Below, in pieces: positions 32,628-42,854 of a stretch of 64,000 nucleotides of DNA (position 1 is the first letter of the stretch; each line of letters starts with the position of its first letter). Source of the stretch: Tetracentron sinense (taxonomy: Eukaryota > Streptophyta > Magnoliopsida > Trochodendrales > Trochodendraceae); assembly GCA_015143295.1 (NCBI GenBank), contig JABCRI010001165.1, positions 1 to 64,000 of the forward strand. Direction: 5' to 3'. A program made the translations under genes and the position numbers. The notes under the pieces are model-generated. The model made no database searches and was not told where the DNA came from. It worked only from the letters and a program-made list of their open reading frames with translations.

Positions 32628-35110
32628 ATGGCTGCCATCGTTCCCGTAGAACCTGTTAGGTTAGAGGAAGTTAGAGGCCCTACCGATGATGAGGCCAGTT
32701 GCACAGGTAGCGCACCTCATGGTGCCTATATTGAAAAATCCTCAGCTCTGCGCCAGCACCAGTTGGCACATCTGAACCGTTACAGGGAACGTTTCGACTT
32801 CCCTTCCAACGTCAATCTCCACTTCAAGCGAGATGATGTTATCATAGACAGGCGCTCTGCCTGTACCGTTGTCTATCTCTCCCAGCTTGAGGCTGGCCTA
32901 CGCTTCCCTCTTCATCCCGTCTTGGATGAAGTTCTGTCCACCCTGCAACTCGCACCGGGACAAATGCACCCGGGCTTCCACAAATACATGTCCATGATGA
33001 TCAAATTCATCAAGGACGGGTACCCAATAGAGGCTAGGCACCTATTCCACTTCTGTCATGCCGTCAGATGCCGAGGCAATGACGATGGTTTGAACTCCTA
33101 TTATTCGTGGAACAAGAAACCCCGATATCCAGAGCTCGTCTCAGGCATTCTTGATAGAGAAAGAAAGTGGAAAGCCACTCCTTTCGTTGTCTCTGGCGGC
33201 TGGAAGGCAGAGAATTCCACGGTCCCCAACGTCTTCCGAGCGGAAGCAGGTATACCACTATAGTCATCCGTTGTCCGTTGTGCACCATTGTCCTAGCTCT
33301 GTTCTCGTTGTACATTGTATGCTCTCGTCCTGCTAACTCTCGTTGTACTCATTTTGTTCTCCTATGTGCAGTTGACGCAAAGAAGTTCCCGTACAAGAAG
33401 TTGGCCCCAGAAGAAGAAGGCCTCCTTACCGGTATCCGCCGTGCTCGAGGTGTTAATACATCAGGTGGAAACCACTCGAGCCTGACACGCGGGTCTCCTC
33501 CAGCACTCTAGCAACTACTCAACAATAACCACAACAACAGCGACAGCAACAAGGCGCCTCCACTTCCGCACCTTCACCAGCTCTTAATCTAGCCGAAGAA
33601 GAAGAAGAAGAAGAAGAAGATATGACTGACACAAATCCACCCCCACTAAGCAGGAAGCCAAGGTCTGCTCGCCCTGCGGTTCAGCCGCCACCACCGCCAC
33701 CACTGCCGAAGAAGAAGAGGAGTCACTCTTCCAAGGGTACAGCGACTGCTGATCCGAAGAGAAAGATGCCCACCCAGGCCGAGTACGAGGCCAGAAAGAG
33801 GGCTAAGGCGGACAAACGCCCGGAGAAAGAGAACGCAGTCATTGCTGCTCCCCCCTCCACCTCTGCCGCTCCTCCAACAAGTCCAGGAGCAGAGGTGACA
33901 ACGGCAGTGCCCGAGGCCAGCTCGGCGCCTGGCCCCTCTCGAGCTGCCACTGCCCCAGCCAGCACGAGCTCCGCTGTCGTTGCCCTGGCCGCAACGGAAG
34001 CTGGCACAACGAGTCTCCCGGCTCGTATGCTACCGTCCTTCGTTCAGGACTGGTCACCCGACTTCTCTCGGTTCGGGATACCGACCGTGAACGAATCGGC
34101 GAAGAGCTCGGAGAAGGCCGCTCGAGCTCTAACTTACGCGATGAGGTTGCCCCGGGACATCGCTGAGGTCGGCCAACTTCAACTGTCCGACCTGTCCTAC
34201 GCCGCCTGCCAGTCGGTGGCGACAGTAAGCTTCTCCCTCCCTCATCTTCTTACTCAACTGCTTGAAATATTACTTCTCGTTGTGCTAACGCCCAGACACT
34301 CCCTTGCAGATGAACGCGCTCGTGCAAGAGCTCTGTGATCGCAGCCAAAATAAGTACACTCAACTGCGAGACAGGATTAATTACTGGAAAGATAGGACGG
34401 AGACGTTGGAGCAGACTCTCGTTGAAGAGAGACTCAAGGCAGACTTTGATCTGACTCAAGCCAAGGCTGACACTGTTCGTGCTGAGGTAAGACTAAACAC
34501 TGCCACCAAGGTACGGGAAAAGGCTGAGGCTGAGGCACGATCAGCAAAGGAGGCCGAAAAGAAGGCCAAGCAGGAGGTAGAGAACGCTGTTGTACGCATC
34601 AGCGAGCTGGAGCATGTCTCCCAAGTTTTGGGCAGACAGCTGGAGGAGATTGAGGCAGCCAGGACAGCACTGGCGGAGGAGCTCGAGGAGGCCAAGAAAG
34701 CTCAAGAGGACACCAAGAGGTCCGTGACCCTGAGACTGCAACAGCACTATCAGTCTCAGCTGGACACGCTCTTGGATGAAGATCGGGCTGAGACCGAGAA
34801 TGAGGTTCTTGACTCGCTCCGCCAACAAGGCCGCCTGAAAGAAGACAATGAAGAGGACGCCACCGCGTTCTCCGAGCTTCAGAGCAAGGAATTGATCGAG
34901 CTCGACAACGAGCCCGAGGTGCAAGGCGTCGAGCAGCCTCACTTTCTTGAAGGTCCTGCACCCCTCCCTGCTGAGCCATCCTCCGAGCCAGCTGCTCCAG
35001 AACTTCCTGCTGCTGCCGATGAAGTTACTCCGGTGGAAGCCCCAACTGCTGAAGCCTCTACTCCTGCTCCTGCTGCAACGACGACAGATGCTGACCTTGA
35101 GCTCGTCTGA
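32628..35110 (+). CDS. Antisense gene of the Tat element (PF04195-like protein, spliced)
   Basis: The gene lies opposite to gag-pol, between integrase and the 3' LTR. Candidate exons are 32628-33249, 33372-33449, 33581-34224 and 34310-35110, with introns GT-AG at 33250-33371, 33450-33580 and 34225-34309; joined they read about 714 residues without a stop. The start is ATG 32628 (context accATGg), although the frame is open from 32322. Exon 1 contains YLSQLEAGLRFPLHPVLDEV and LAPGQMHPG, typical of the putative gypsy-type transposon domain PF04195. Later exons have an acidic Glu run, Lys/Arg-rich PKKKRSH and KRPEKE stretches that could act as nuclear signals, and a long charged heptad-like coiled coil (about 34310-34860). 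If intron 2 is not removed, a frameshift and a TAA at 33526 break it; the Gln-rich 33529-33580 looks coding, so that intron is uncertain. Its function is unknown. Confidence 0.75.
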
Positions 35111-35449
35111 TCTGCTGCCCCTCTGATCCTCTGCTCTTCTTTATGTTCCTGCTTCTCTTTTGATGATGTAAATTCTTCTTTTTCCCTCTTTTGGGAGTTT
35201 ATCACTGTAATGGTCCAGAAATGGGCCTTTGATATGAATAGATCGCTCATCTTTCTTATGTTTGCACTTCTTTTCACCTCGCAGCATAGTACAACGCATG
35301 CACACAAAATAAGAAAGAACACAACATGAGTAGTTGAATGATTTTTCACAGTCCACTGTACTGATGTTAATGCGGTACTTCGCTATGTGAATGTTTGAAT
35401 ATTCGTGAAAATTATAACTGTTGCACACTAAATAAACTATTTTGATCAA

Positions 35450-35738
35450 AACACTACGAGCAGAACACTATGAGTAGAGCGCTATGATCAAAGCACAACG
35501 AACAAGCACTACAAATAGAGCACTACGAATAGAGCACTACGAGCTAACACTACGAGCAAGCACCATGAGCAAACACCACGAGCAAAGCACTACGAGTTAA
35601 CACTCTGAGCAAGCACCACGAGCAAACACTACGAGCAAAGCACTACGAGTTAACACTCTGAGCAAGCACCACGAGCAAACACTACGAGCAAAGCACTACG
35701 AGCAATCGCTTATGAACAAGCACTGTGAGCAAGCACTG
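35450..35738. repeat. Tandem repeat array in the 3' region of the Tat element
   Basis: Units of about 13-14 bp of the form cactacgagcaaa repeat about 20 times with variation. A 53-bp higher-order unit is exactly duplicated at 35587-35639 and 35640-35692. It lies between the convergent ends of the antisense gene and integrase. Tandem arrays in this part of Tat/Ogre-type elements are known seeds of plant satellite DNA. Confidence 0.85.
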
Positions 35739-36114
35739 ATCCAGATACATCATTTGCGTAGTTCACTGTGAATGCGATCTGACAAATAAAATTTATAGGA
35801 CGAACGCATTGTAATTCAGTTCCAAAGCGCATGCTCAGAGGATGTCATTAGGATAAGCCGCTAGATTTGCTCAGATGACATCCTTATATAAGCCACTCGT
35901 GTTCGTTATGAGTACGTTGTTCAGTCAAAACTTTATTTGAATTACTTGCAAAACATTCACAATATTACACTGATGAACCAGACAGAGAATAGTGTAGACA
36001 ACGAGCAGACACATAATATTGCAAATCACATGTTGAAATATGAACACTACGATTATGCAAAATCACTGAAAACTCGTAAGCACAACGATGCGTGTAAATA
36101 GCATATCACAGATT

Positions 36115-37269
36115 CTATTGAAAGAATTGTCTCAGATTCATGATGTTCCAAGATTTCGAGATGAGGTTACCTTGCAAGTCTTTCAAGTAGCAGACTCCAA
36201 GACTTCCCAATCGTTCTACGATATAAGGCCCTTCCCAGTTTGGTCCCAACTTGGCACTGTTAAGCTCTCTGGTGTTCTGGAACACTCTTCGAAGGACGAG
36301 ATCACCGACCTGCAGCACTCTCCGTTGTATTTTCTTGTTGTAGGCTTTCCTCAATCGCTGCTGATACCTCCTCATCTGAATGCTGGCATCTTCTCGCTTC
36401 TCTTCTAGCAGATCAAGATGAATAGCCATGAGCTCTGTGTTCTGATCTTTCTCTCCATCCTTTTTCCTGTTGTGCCAAGAACGCACTGTAGGCAAACTGA
36501 TCTCTGTAGGAATGACAGCCTCCATGCCATACGCTAGAGAGAAAGGAGTTTCATTGGTAGGGCTCCTTGGAGTCGTTCTGTACCCCCACAAAACGTTGTG
36601 CAGTTCGGTGGTCCACTTCCCCTTCGAATCTTCCAGTCTTCTCTTCAAGGCATTGAGAATATTCTTGTTGGCTGCCTCGGCCAATCCATTCCCCTGGGGA
36701 TAATATGGGGAAGAGAAGATATGCTTGATCTTCAGCTCGCTACAAAAGTCGGCAATCAGACGTCCTGAGAACTGCTTCCCGTTGTCAGTAATGATGGACT
36801 GTGGTATGCCAAATCTGCAGATGATATGCTCCCACAAGAACTTCTTCACCTCTTGTTCTCTGATACGTGCAAGGGGAACAACTTCAATCCACCGTGAGAA
36901 GTAGTCAGTTGCCACTAGAAGGAAGATCAGATTCCCTGGAACCCTCGGGAAAGGTCCCATAATATCAAGCCCCCACCGTGCAAACGGCCAAGGCTGAGAT
37001 ACAGTGCTGAGCTCTTGAGCTGGAGCATAAATCAAGCGAGCAAACCGCTGGCACTGGCTGCACCTCTTCACATACTTCTGAGCATCGGCCTGCATATAAG
37101 GCCAGAAGTAACCTTGCCCCAGAGCTCGATGGGCAATGGTTCTCCCGCCCGAATGAATGCCATATATACATTCATGTAGCTCAGGAAGTATTCTCTCCAC
37201 GTCTACAGGGTGAACACACTTCAGCAAAGGACCACCAAAAGATTTCCTGAACAACTCTCCCTGCACCAA
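36115..37269 (-). CDS. Integrase of the Tat element
   Basis: The 384-residue open frame is the C-terminal part of pol and inserts retroelement cDNA into host DNA. It has a zinc-binding region (HECIYGIH near residues 32-39, CSQC at 70-73). The catalytic core shows LDIMG (D102), TDNG (D162) and GLAEAANK (E198), the D,D35E spacing. The C-terminal GDLVLRRV and LGPNWEGPY motifs are normal for Ty3/gypsy integrases. It is out of frame with the upstream reverse transcriptase because one base is missing near 37278, so its own ATG at 37269 is only the first Met after the break. The core residues are intact. Confidence 0.92.
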   Translation of the reverse strand: MVQGELFRKSFGGPLLKCVHPVDVERILPELHECIYGIHSGGRTIAHRALGQGYFWPYMQADAQKYVKRCSQCQRFARLIYAPAQELSTVSQPWPFARWGLDIMGPFPRVPGNLIFLLVATDYFSRWIEVVPLARIREQEVKKFLWEHIICRFGIPQSIITDNGKQFSGRLIADFCSELKIKHIFSSPYYPQGNGLAEAANKNILNALKRRLEDSKGKWTTELHNVLWGYRTTPRSPTNETPFSLAYGMEAVIPTEISLPTVRSWHNRKKDGEKDQNTELMAIHLDLLEEKREDASIQMRRYQQRLRKAYNKKIQRRVLQVGDLVLRRVFQNTRELNSAKLGPNWEGPYIVERLGSLGVCYLKDLQGNLISKSWNIMNLRQFFQ

Positions 37270-39455
37270 GGTATAACGAATGCCTTGAGCTGAATGCGCC
37301 TTGACTCCTTCACACTAATAGGGAGAACTCCGTCCTTTAGATAAGCCACCAACCCTGTCATCCAGCTCGGAACTGGATTGACAAAGAACACTTCTCGCTG
37401 TGCCTGAAGAGTTATTGAAGGATACTCTTGGAACTCCATCAGAATAGCCTTAGGCTCGTCAGCCTGCACCATGGAAGCTAGATACGCCAGAGCATCAGCA
37501 TGCCTGTTGTCATCTCTTCGGGTGTGCCTGATCTCCACAACGGTGAATGTTTCACACAACGAACGAAAGAGAGTAGCATACTGCTTCATCCGGTCATCCT
37601 TGCAATCATAAACACCATTCACCTGATTCACCACGAGCTGTGAATCACAAAACACTCTCAACGTGGAGATCTGCAGCTCTCGTGCACTCTCCAACCCAAG
37701 GAGTAAGGCTTCGTACTCAGCTTCGTTGTTGGAGGCAGTGAACCCAAGACGCGACATCTTCTGCACTTTGATGTTGTCCGGACTTATAAGCACAACGCCC
37801 AGTCCTGAACCACTGAAATTGGAAGATCCGTCCACGTATAACAGCCAACCGCTCCACTCTGACGACTCGGCCCCCTCCACAACGGCATCTCCGTTGTCAA
37901 CTTCAATTGGAAGCTCCCGAAGATCAACAACCATGTCCTCTGCCTCCTCCTCCACAGGGAAATCAGAAAGAAAACCCGCCATCGCTTGCCCCTTCTCTGA
38001 ACTCCTGGCCCGGTACTGGATATCGAACTCGCTCAGAGCTACTGCCCACTTTGACATCCTCCCCGCCAGCTCGGGTCGTCCCAGCACGACTTTCAAATGA
38101 TACGTTGTGATGACAACGATAGAATGAGCATGAAAATACGGACGAAGCTTCTCTGCAGAAAAGACAAGAGCTAGACACACCTTCTCGAGCTTGCTATAAT
38201 TGCACTCTGCCTTGAGAAAGGTCTTGCTGATGAAGTAGACAGGCTTCTCCACGCCTTCACAGCTCCTCACCAGGACGGATCCAAGGGCTTGCTCTGAAAC
38301 AGACAAATAGAGATATAAGATTTCACCTGGCTCTGGCACCGAAAGGATAGGAGCTGAGCCTAAATACTCCTTCAAGGTAAGGAAAGCTTGGGAACACTCC
38401 GAAGTCCACGCAAAAATGGAGTCCTTCCTCAGCAGCTCGAACAGAGGTTTGCAACGATCGGATGACTTGGAGATAAACCGGTTGAGCGCAGCAATCCGGC
38501 CTGTCAGCTTCTGGATCTCCTTCTTCGACTTAGGCTCTGGCATGTCCAGCAAAGCACGGATTTGAGCTGGATTAGCCTCAATCCCCCGCTGACTCACAAG
38601 ATAACCCAAAAATTTCTCTGAGGTAACTCCGAAGGTGCACTTCTCTGGGTTGATCTTCAGATTGAAAGATCGCAGCACAGAGAAAGGTTCAGCAAGGTCT
38701 GCCACCAGAGTACCTCGTACTCGACTCTTCACAACGATATCGTCGATGTACACTTCAACCGTCTTGCCAAGGAGTAACCCGAACATAAGATTCATCAGAC
38801 GTTGATAGGTGGCACCTGCATTCTTCAAGCCAAAAGGCATCACCCGATAACAGAACAAACCTCGCTCTGTTATGAAGGTGGTCTTCTCTCGATCTGCTTC
38901 CGCTAGGAGGATCTGGTTGTAGCCCGAATAACCATCCATGAAGGATAACATCTCGTGGCCAGCAGTGGCGTTGATGAGCCTGTCTATCCTTGGCATGGGA
39001 AAAAAGTCCTTGGGGCACGCCTTGTTGACACCGGTGAAGTCCATGCAAACTCTCACCTTCCCGTTCTTCTTAGGTACAGCCACAACATTGGCTATCCAAT
39101 CAGGGTACTGCACCTCCTGAATGAACCCGAACTGGATCAGCTTGTCGATCTCTTCGTTCACTGCATCATGGTAAGCTAGAGCAAGCCTCCGAGGTTTCTG
39201 CCTCACTGGAGGGATGGCAGGATCAGCATTGAGATGATGGTAGATAACACTCGGATCGATGCCAGTCATGTCTTCGTGAGACCATGCAAAGACATCAAGA
39301 TTCTGCCTAAGGAAGTTCAGCAACTTGAGCTCCTCCTCCGCTGTCAAACTCGTCCCGACCTGCAACACCTTTGGCTCTTCTTCCGTTCCCAAATTGATAG
39401 CTTTCGTGGGCTCAACGGAAGGTCGGCACAACGATGTCTCCGAGCTCTCCTCCAC
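37221..39455 (-). CDS. Reverse transcriptase with two RNase H domains
   Basis: The open frame is 744 residues. Reverse transcriptase covers about residues 95-300, with FMDGYSGYNQI (D174) and the catalytic YIDD (236-239). A first, Ty3-type RNase H follows at about 375-495, but its usual first Asp is replaced (LYLSVSEQAL), suggesting it is degenerate. A second RNase H at about 535-665 has VDGSS (D542), NNEAEYEAL (E580), FCDSQLVVNQV (D604) and RHADAL (D654); this archaeal-like domain is the mark of the Tat lineage. Upstream, an in-frame TAG at 39477-39479 cuts it from the protease; downstream, the frame shifts near 37278. Confidence 0.93.
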   Translation of the reverse strand: MEESSETSLCRPSVEPTKAINLGTEEEPKVLQVGTSLTAEEELKLLNFLRQNLDVFAWSHEDMTGIDPSVIYHHLNADPAIPPVRQKPRRLALAYHDAVNEEIDKLIQFGFIQEVQYPDWIANVVAVPKKNGKVRVCMDFTGVNKACPKDFFPMPRIDRLINATAGHEMLSFMDGYSGYNQILLAEADREKTTFITERGLFCYRVMPFGLKNAGATYQRLMNLMFGLLLGKTVEVYIDDIVVKSRVRGTLVADLAEPFSVLRSFNLKINPEKCTFGVTSEKFLGYLVSQRGIEANPAQIRALLDMPEPKSKKEIQKLTGRIAALNRFISKSSDRCKPLFELLRKDSIFAWTSECSQAFLTLKEYLGSAPILSVPEPGEILYLYLSVSEQALGSVLVRSCEGVEKPVYFISKTFLKAECNYSKLEKVCLALVFSAEKLRPYFHAHSIVVITTYHLKVVLGRPELAGRMSKWAVALSEFDIQYRARSSEKGQAMAGFLSDFPVEEEAEDMVVDLRELPIEVDNGDAVVEGAESSEWSGWLLYVDGSSNFSGSGLGVVLISPDNIKVQKMSRLGFTASNNEAEYEALLLGLESARELQISTLRVFCDSQLVVNQVNGVYDCKDDRMKQYATLFRSLCETFTVVEIRHTRRDDNRHADALAYLASMVQADEPKAILMEFQEYPSITLQAQREVFFVNPVPSWMTGLVAYLKDGVLPISVKESRRIQLKAFVIPWCRESCSGNLLVVLC

Positions 39456-39476
39456 AACGGGAGCGACCTGTAACTG

Positions 39477-40232
39477 CTATGAGGGCACAACGGGAGCAGG
39501 AAAATCGCACTTCTGCGATGCCAACTGATCACCTCTGATCTCCTGAGGCCCGTCCTGCGTTGGATACTTCAACACCTGGTAGTACGAGGACGGGACAGCC
39601 TTCATCTCATGGGTCCACCAACGACCCAAGATGGCATTGTACGGTGATGGCGCGTCCAGGACGGAAAACCTGGTCTGAAGGACAACGGGTCCAGCCACAA
39701 CGGAAAAGACAACGTCGCCTACAGGCTTCATCGAGCTACCATCAAATCCATACAGGGGAGTCTGAGCAGGGATGAGGACGGAAGGATCCAGCTTCATCTG
39801 AGTGAAAGCATGAAGGTACAAGATGTCTGCTCCACTCCCAGAATCTACGAGCACTCTCTTGATGTCGAAGTCTCCTATTCTCATGGTGAGAACAAGGGCA
39901 TCATAGTGAGGTCGGATCACTCCTGCCAGATAACGATCAGTGAAGGTGAGTGCCTGCTCAACACTTCTGCTAGGCACTTGCACTTGGCACACTGCAGCCT
40001 CATGAGACAGCTTCCTGGCCTTCGCCCTGAAGTTCCTCTCCACATCAGTTTCCGGCGTTTGCACGCGGCAAATGACATTGATCGTGCCCAAGGAAGCTCC
40101 TCCACTGGTACTGGGATTATTGGCGGGTTCCCCTCCACGAGATTGGGACACTGGCTCCCTGGTACGCTCCGCACTGCCGTTGTCAGAAGCAAGATACTCT
40201 CCCAAGTACCCCTCCTGAACAAGCCTCTCCAA
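39477..40232 (-). pseudogene. Aspartic protease region of gag-pol
   Basis: The segment is in the same frame as gag and reverse transcriptase. It carries the retroviral-type aspartic protease site VLVDSGSGADILY, then LYGFDGSSM, and the typical downstream AILGRWWTHEMKAVPS motif. The protease would cut the polyprotein into mature parts. It is bounded by a TGA at 40254-40256, in the gag zinc knuckle, and a TAG at 39477-39479. The internal residues look intact; only the flanking stops disable it. Confidence 0.85.
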
Positions 40233-40253
40233 GTATTCCCTCAGAATACGACA

Positions 40254-41915
40254 TCAGTTGGTGAGATGACCACGACACTTGTGATAGTGACAATACTCAT
40301 GCACCCGTGGTCCCGATGTAATATCCTGCACCGCCCTTGCCGGCCACTCAAAGTATGGCTGATCCTCCATTGACCTCATGATGGTCGCCGGGCTGACTGT
40401 GAAATTGATGCGCGGTGTTTGATCTGCAAAAGATCGCCTCTCATTAGGCTGCACGCCTCTCTCGTGTTGTACTTGAGGCTGCACTTGGCGTGGCTGATAC
40501 TGCTGCCTCGCCTGATGTTGATCATTAGGACGCCTCTCCGTCCTACTCTGTTGCTGATTAAAATTTCTTTCAAACGGGCGCCGATCCGGCTGATCCCGTT
40601 GAGTCACATACACAACTTTGTCCCTCTGCTTCCTTGGTGGCGAGTCCTCAGATGATGAAGACTCGTACCTCTGCTTCTTCTCCTTCCTCTTCGATGATCG
40701 GTGTGTCCTCTCCACGACATCCACCACTCTCGCTCTGGGCTTCGGCACTGACACGACGGATACGTCCTCCTAGTACCTCCCGTACTTGGTGGCACGTACC
40801 ATCAACTCGTCCATCTTGACAGGATAGTCAAGAGCTAAGGACTTGTAGAGCTCGGAATGCTTGGGGATAGCATTCTTGAAAGCAGCGATGCAGCTCGGTT
40901 CGTCAACCTTGTCAATGTTGTGGACTTCATCGGTGAAACGCGAAATGAAGTCCTTCAAGGATTCGGCCGGCTTCATCCTCAAGGAGAAGAGAGTATCTGC
41001 ACCTGCCTTCTTCTTCTTATTGATGATAAAGCGATCAATAAAGGCCGACCTGAGCTCTGAGAAGTTGCTGATGGAACCAGGAGGCCAGTTCCGAAACCAC
41101 TTCGATGCTGCCCCAGACAGGCTGTTGGGGAAAGCCTTGCAATACAGGTCATCATCCGGATTGTGAACAGCCATCGCGTGTTTGAAGTCAAACAAATGCT
41201 CCTCCGGGTCCGTTTTTCCAGTGTACATGGGGAAGATCAGAGTTATGAACTTGGAAGAAGTATAGGACTGGTTGATGGCATCCGTGAAAGGAGAGTTCTC
41301 AACGTTATCCTTTGCTGACTGAGCAAAGTGGTCAAGAATCCCTCCCTTCATGCTCTTAACACGAGCACCGATTAAAGCCTCCACCTCCTTGGCTGTTACC
41401 CAAGTCTTCTGGGTGTCTGCGCCTCCAGTACCCACTCTCAGGTCTTCTTTTCCTGCTCCTTCTCTGAAATCCACACGATCAGAAGGGATGCTCTGCTCTG
41501 CCCGAACCGGAGGTTGCCTTACATCCCCTTCAGTAGGAAGAAGCACAAACCTGGTTTCACGGTTCTCCGGGGCAGAAGGAGAAGAAGAGAAGTCAAACTG
41601 ACGTCTCAAGGAAGGCCTCTGCAGTGGCACATCATCCACCTCGAGCCTGCAATGCTCGAATGCCTCCAGCCTTGTCTGCATCAACTGCTGCTGCCTGGTG
41701 ATTTGATCCAGAGCAGACTGCTGCACTTGCAGCATCGCCAAGATGCGATCTGAAACAGAGAGCTCAGTAGGAGGAGGCACGGTCCTCTCTGGTTGCTCAG
41801 ACGAAGGACTGACTCCAGGAATGTGCACGACAGAAGGTATGAAAGAAGTGGCGTGAGGGGTTTGATCCTCATGCCCGAACACTACTGACTGATCAGCCAT
41901 GATCACAGAGAGCAA
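40254..41915 (-). pseudogene. Gag of the Tat element, interrupted by two stops
   Basis: Starting at ATG 41915, just after the primer site, the frame has a retrotransposon gag domain (PF03732 type) with WFRNWPPGSI and FIDRF segments around residues 270-330. A TAG at 40770-40772 interrupts it. The frame reopens with a basic Arg/Gln-rich region (RRPNDQHQARQQYQPRQ), then a nucleocapsid-like knuckle CHYHKCRGHLTN...C whose last spacer codon is a TGA (40254-40256). The spacing is C-x2-H-x4-H-x4-C. Gag packages the element RNA. Both stops could be C-to-T changes. Confidence 0.88.
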
Positions 41916-41943
41916 AGGGGGGTCCGTTTATTATTTTCCACAG

Positions 41944-41952
41944 ACGGCGCCA
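41944..41952 (-). other. Primer-binding site of the Tat element
   Basis: On the minus strand TGGCGCCGT starts 4 bases after the 5' LTR end (41957). It can pair with a tRNA 3' end reading ACGGCGCCA, as in plant tRNA-Asp. The match beyond nine bases is poor, so the exact primer tRNA is not certain. Confidence 0.7.
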
Positions 41953-41956
41953 ATTT

Positions 41957-42854
41957 TGCGTGGGGAAAAAATACCAGAAGGACACGCGTCAGCAGCAGCT
42001 CCTCCCATGCTCTGGTTTACTGGTAGAAGGTTGGAGCAGAGGGTGTGGCACCCTGACCTGTACTCCGATGATAAAGTCAGTAAGAGTAGAAGATGATGAA
42101 CAGTAAGCGCTAGAACAGTCACTGAAAAATACGCAAGGCACTGGATGCACTGAACACGTATTCTCGGATCTGGGTTAATGAACAAGTGTCCTGTGCACTA
42201 AAAATCACGAGGTTTTTATAGGGCAAGGTTGATATGGCCATCGATGACCATGGATGGCCATAGGTGTCCATACCACGTGTCTTTGCACTCATTGCCAAAT
42301 ATCTTAGACATATCTGCCGCCGGTTGCATTACACGTGAGAGCCTCCTATAAGTCCAATCGGACGGGATCGGATGGTACGCAGAAGTGACCAGCATTAAAT
42401 GCCAAGACAGTGCTTTCGGCACGAAACGGCGTGTTCGGCACGCCTGTCGGAATTATGGATCGCCTCCTGATCACTTCCTCCTACGAGTCGGTCTCGTTGT
42501 TGACTCAAGCTCGGTTACGGCGTAGATGCCTTAAAATACAGCAAGACATCGTTGTCGGTGAGACAACGGACTCGTTGTTCGCGTAACGACAACGACGTTG
42601 TCAAGAGCACAACGTTCACGTTGTGCTTTAGACAACGAGCACGTTGTCAAAGCCACAACGGAAACGTTGTTCTGCGAGAGAACAAAGACGTTGTAAGGCG
42701 CGCAACGGGATCGTTGTGCATCAGACAACGTGTGACCCCTATATTTTAAGCACGTGACCCCAACTCGTGTCCACGTGTCACTTTCGTGAACAAAACGACA
42801 AAAACGAGCTCGTCTTCCAACGCTGAGTTGATTTTACGAATTTTATCCGTTACA
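41957..42854 (-). repeat. 5' LTR of the Tat element (898 bp)
   Basis: Same length and ends as the left LTR, with about 15 differences counted by eye, nearly all transitions. The minus-strand TATA box is at about 42211-42222. It promotes the genomic RNA that reads leftward through gag and pol. Confidence 0.95.

Larger units (their letters stand above)
31115..42854 (-). mobile_element. Ty3/gypsy Tat-lineage LTR retrotransposon (11,740 bp)
   Basis: Two 898-bp LTRs, each beginning TGTAACGG in sense, bound the element, and the perfect 5-bp duplication aaaag (31110-31114 and 42855-42859) flanks it. Sense order on the minus strand is 5' LTR, primer site, gag, protease, reverse transcriptase with two RNase H domains, integrase, then a 4-kb 3' region and the 3' LTR. 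The second, archaeal-like RNase H and a long 3' region with an antisense gene are known features of the Tat lineage. By eye the LTRs differ at about 15 of 898 sites, nearly all transitions, so insertion is fairly recent. Three stops and one frameshift break gag-pol, so this copy is not autonomous. Confidence 0.95.

Noticed and set aside
33723-35349. Minus-strand open frames of 94-136 codons opposite the antisense gene
   Set aside because: They overlap the plus-strand exons and mirror their GC-rich composition; they show no domain of their own. The sense polyprotein ends at 36115.
35450-35738. Regular short repeats resembling a CRISPR array
   Set aside because: Units are 13-14 bp without unique spacers and lie in a plant retroelement; this is a tandem repeat.
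36088-41753. Many plus-strand frames of 60-187 codons across the pol and gag region
   Set aside because: They are shadows of the minus-strand gag-pol frame, which carries all the conserved motifs.
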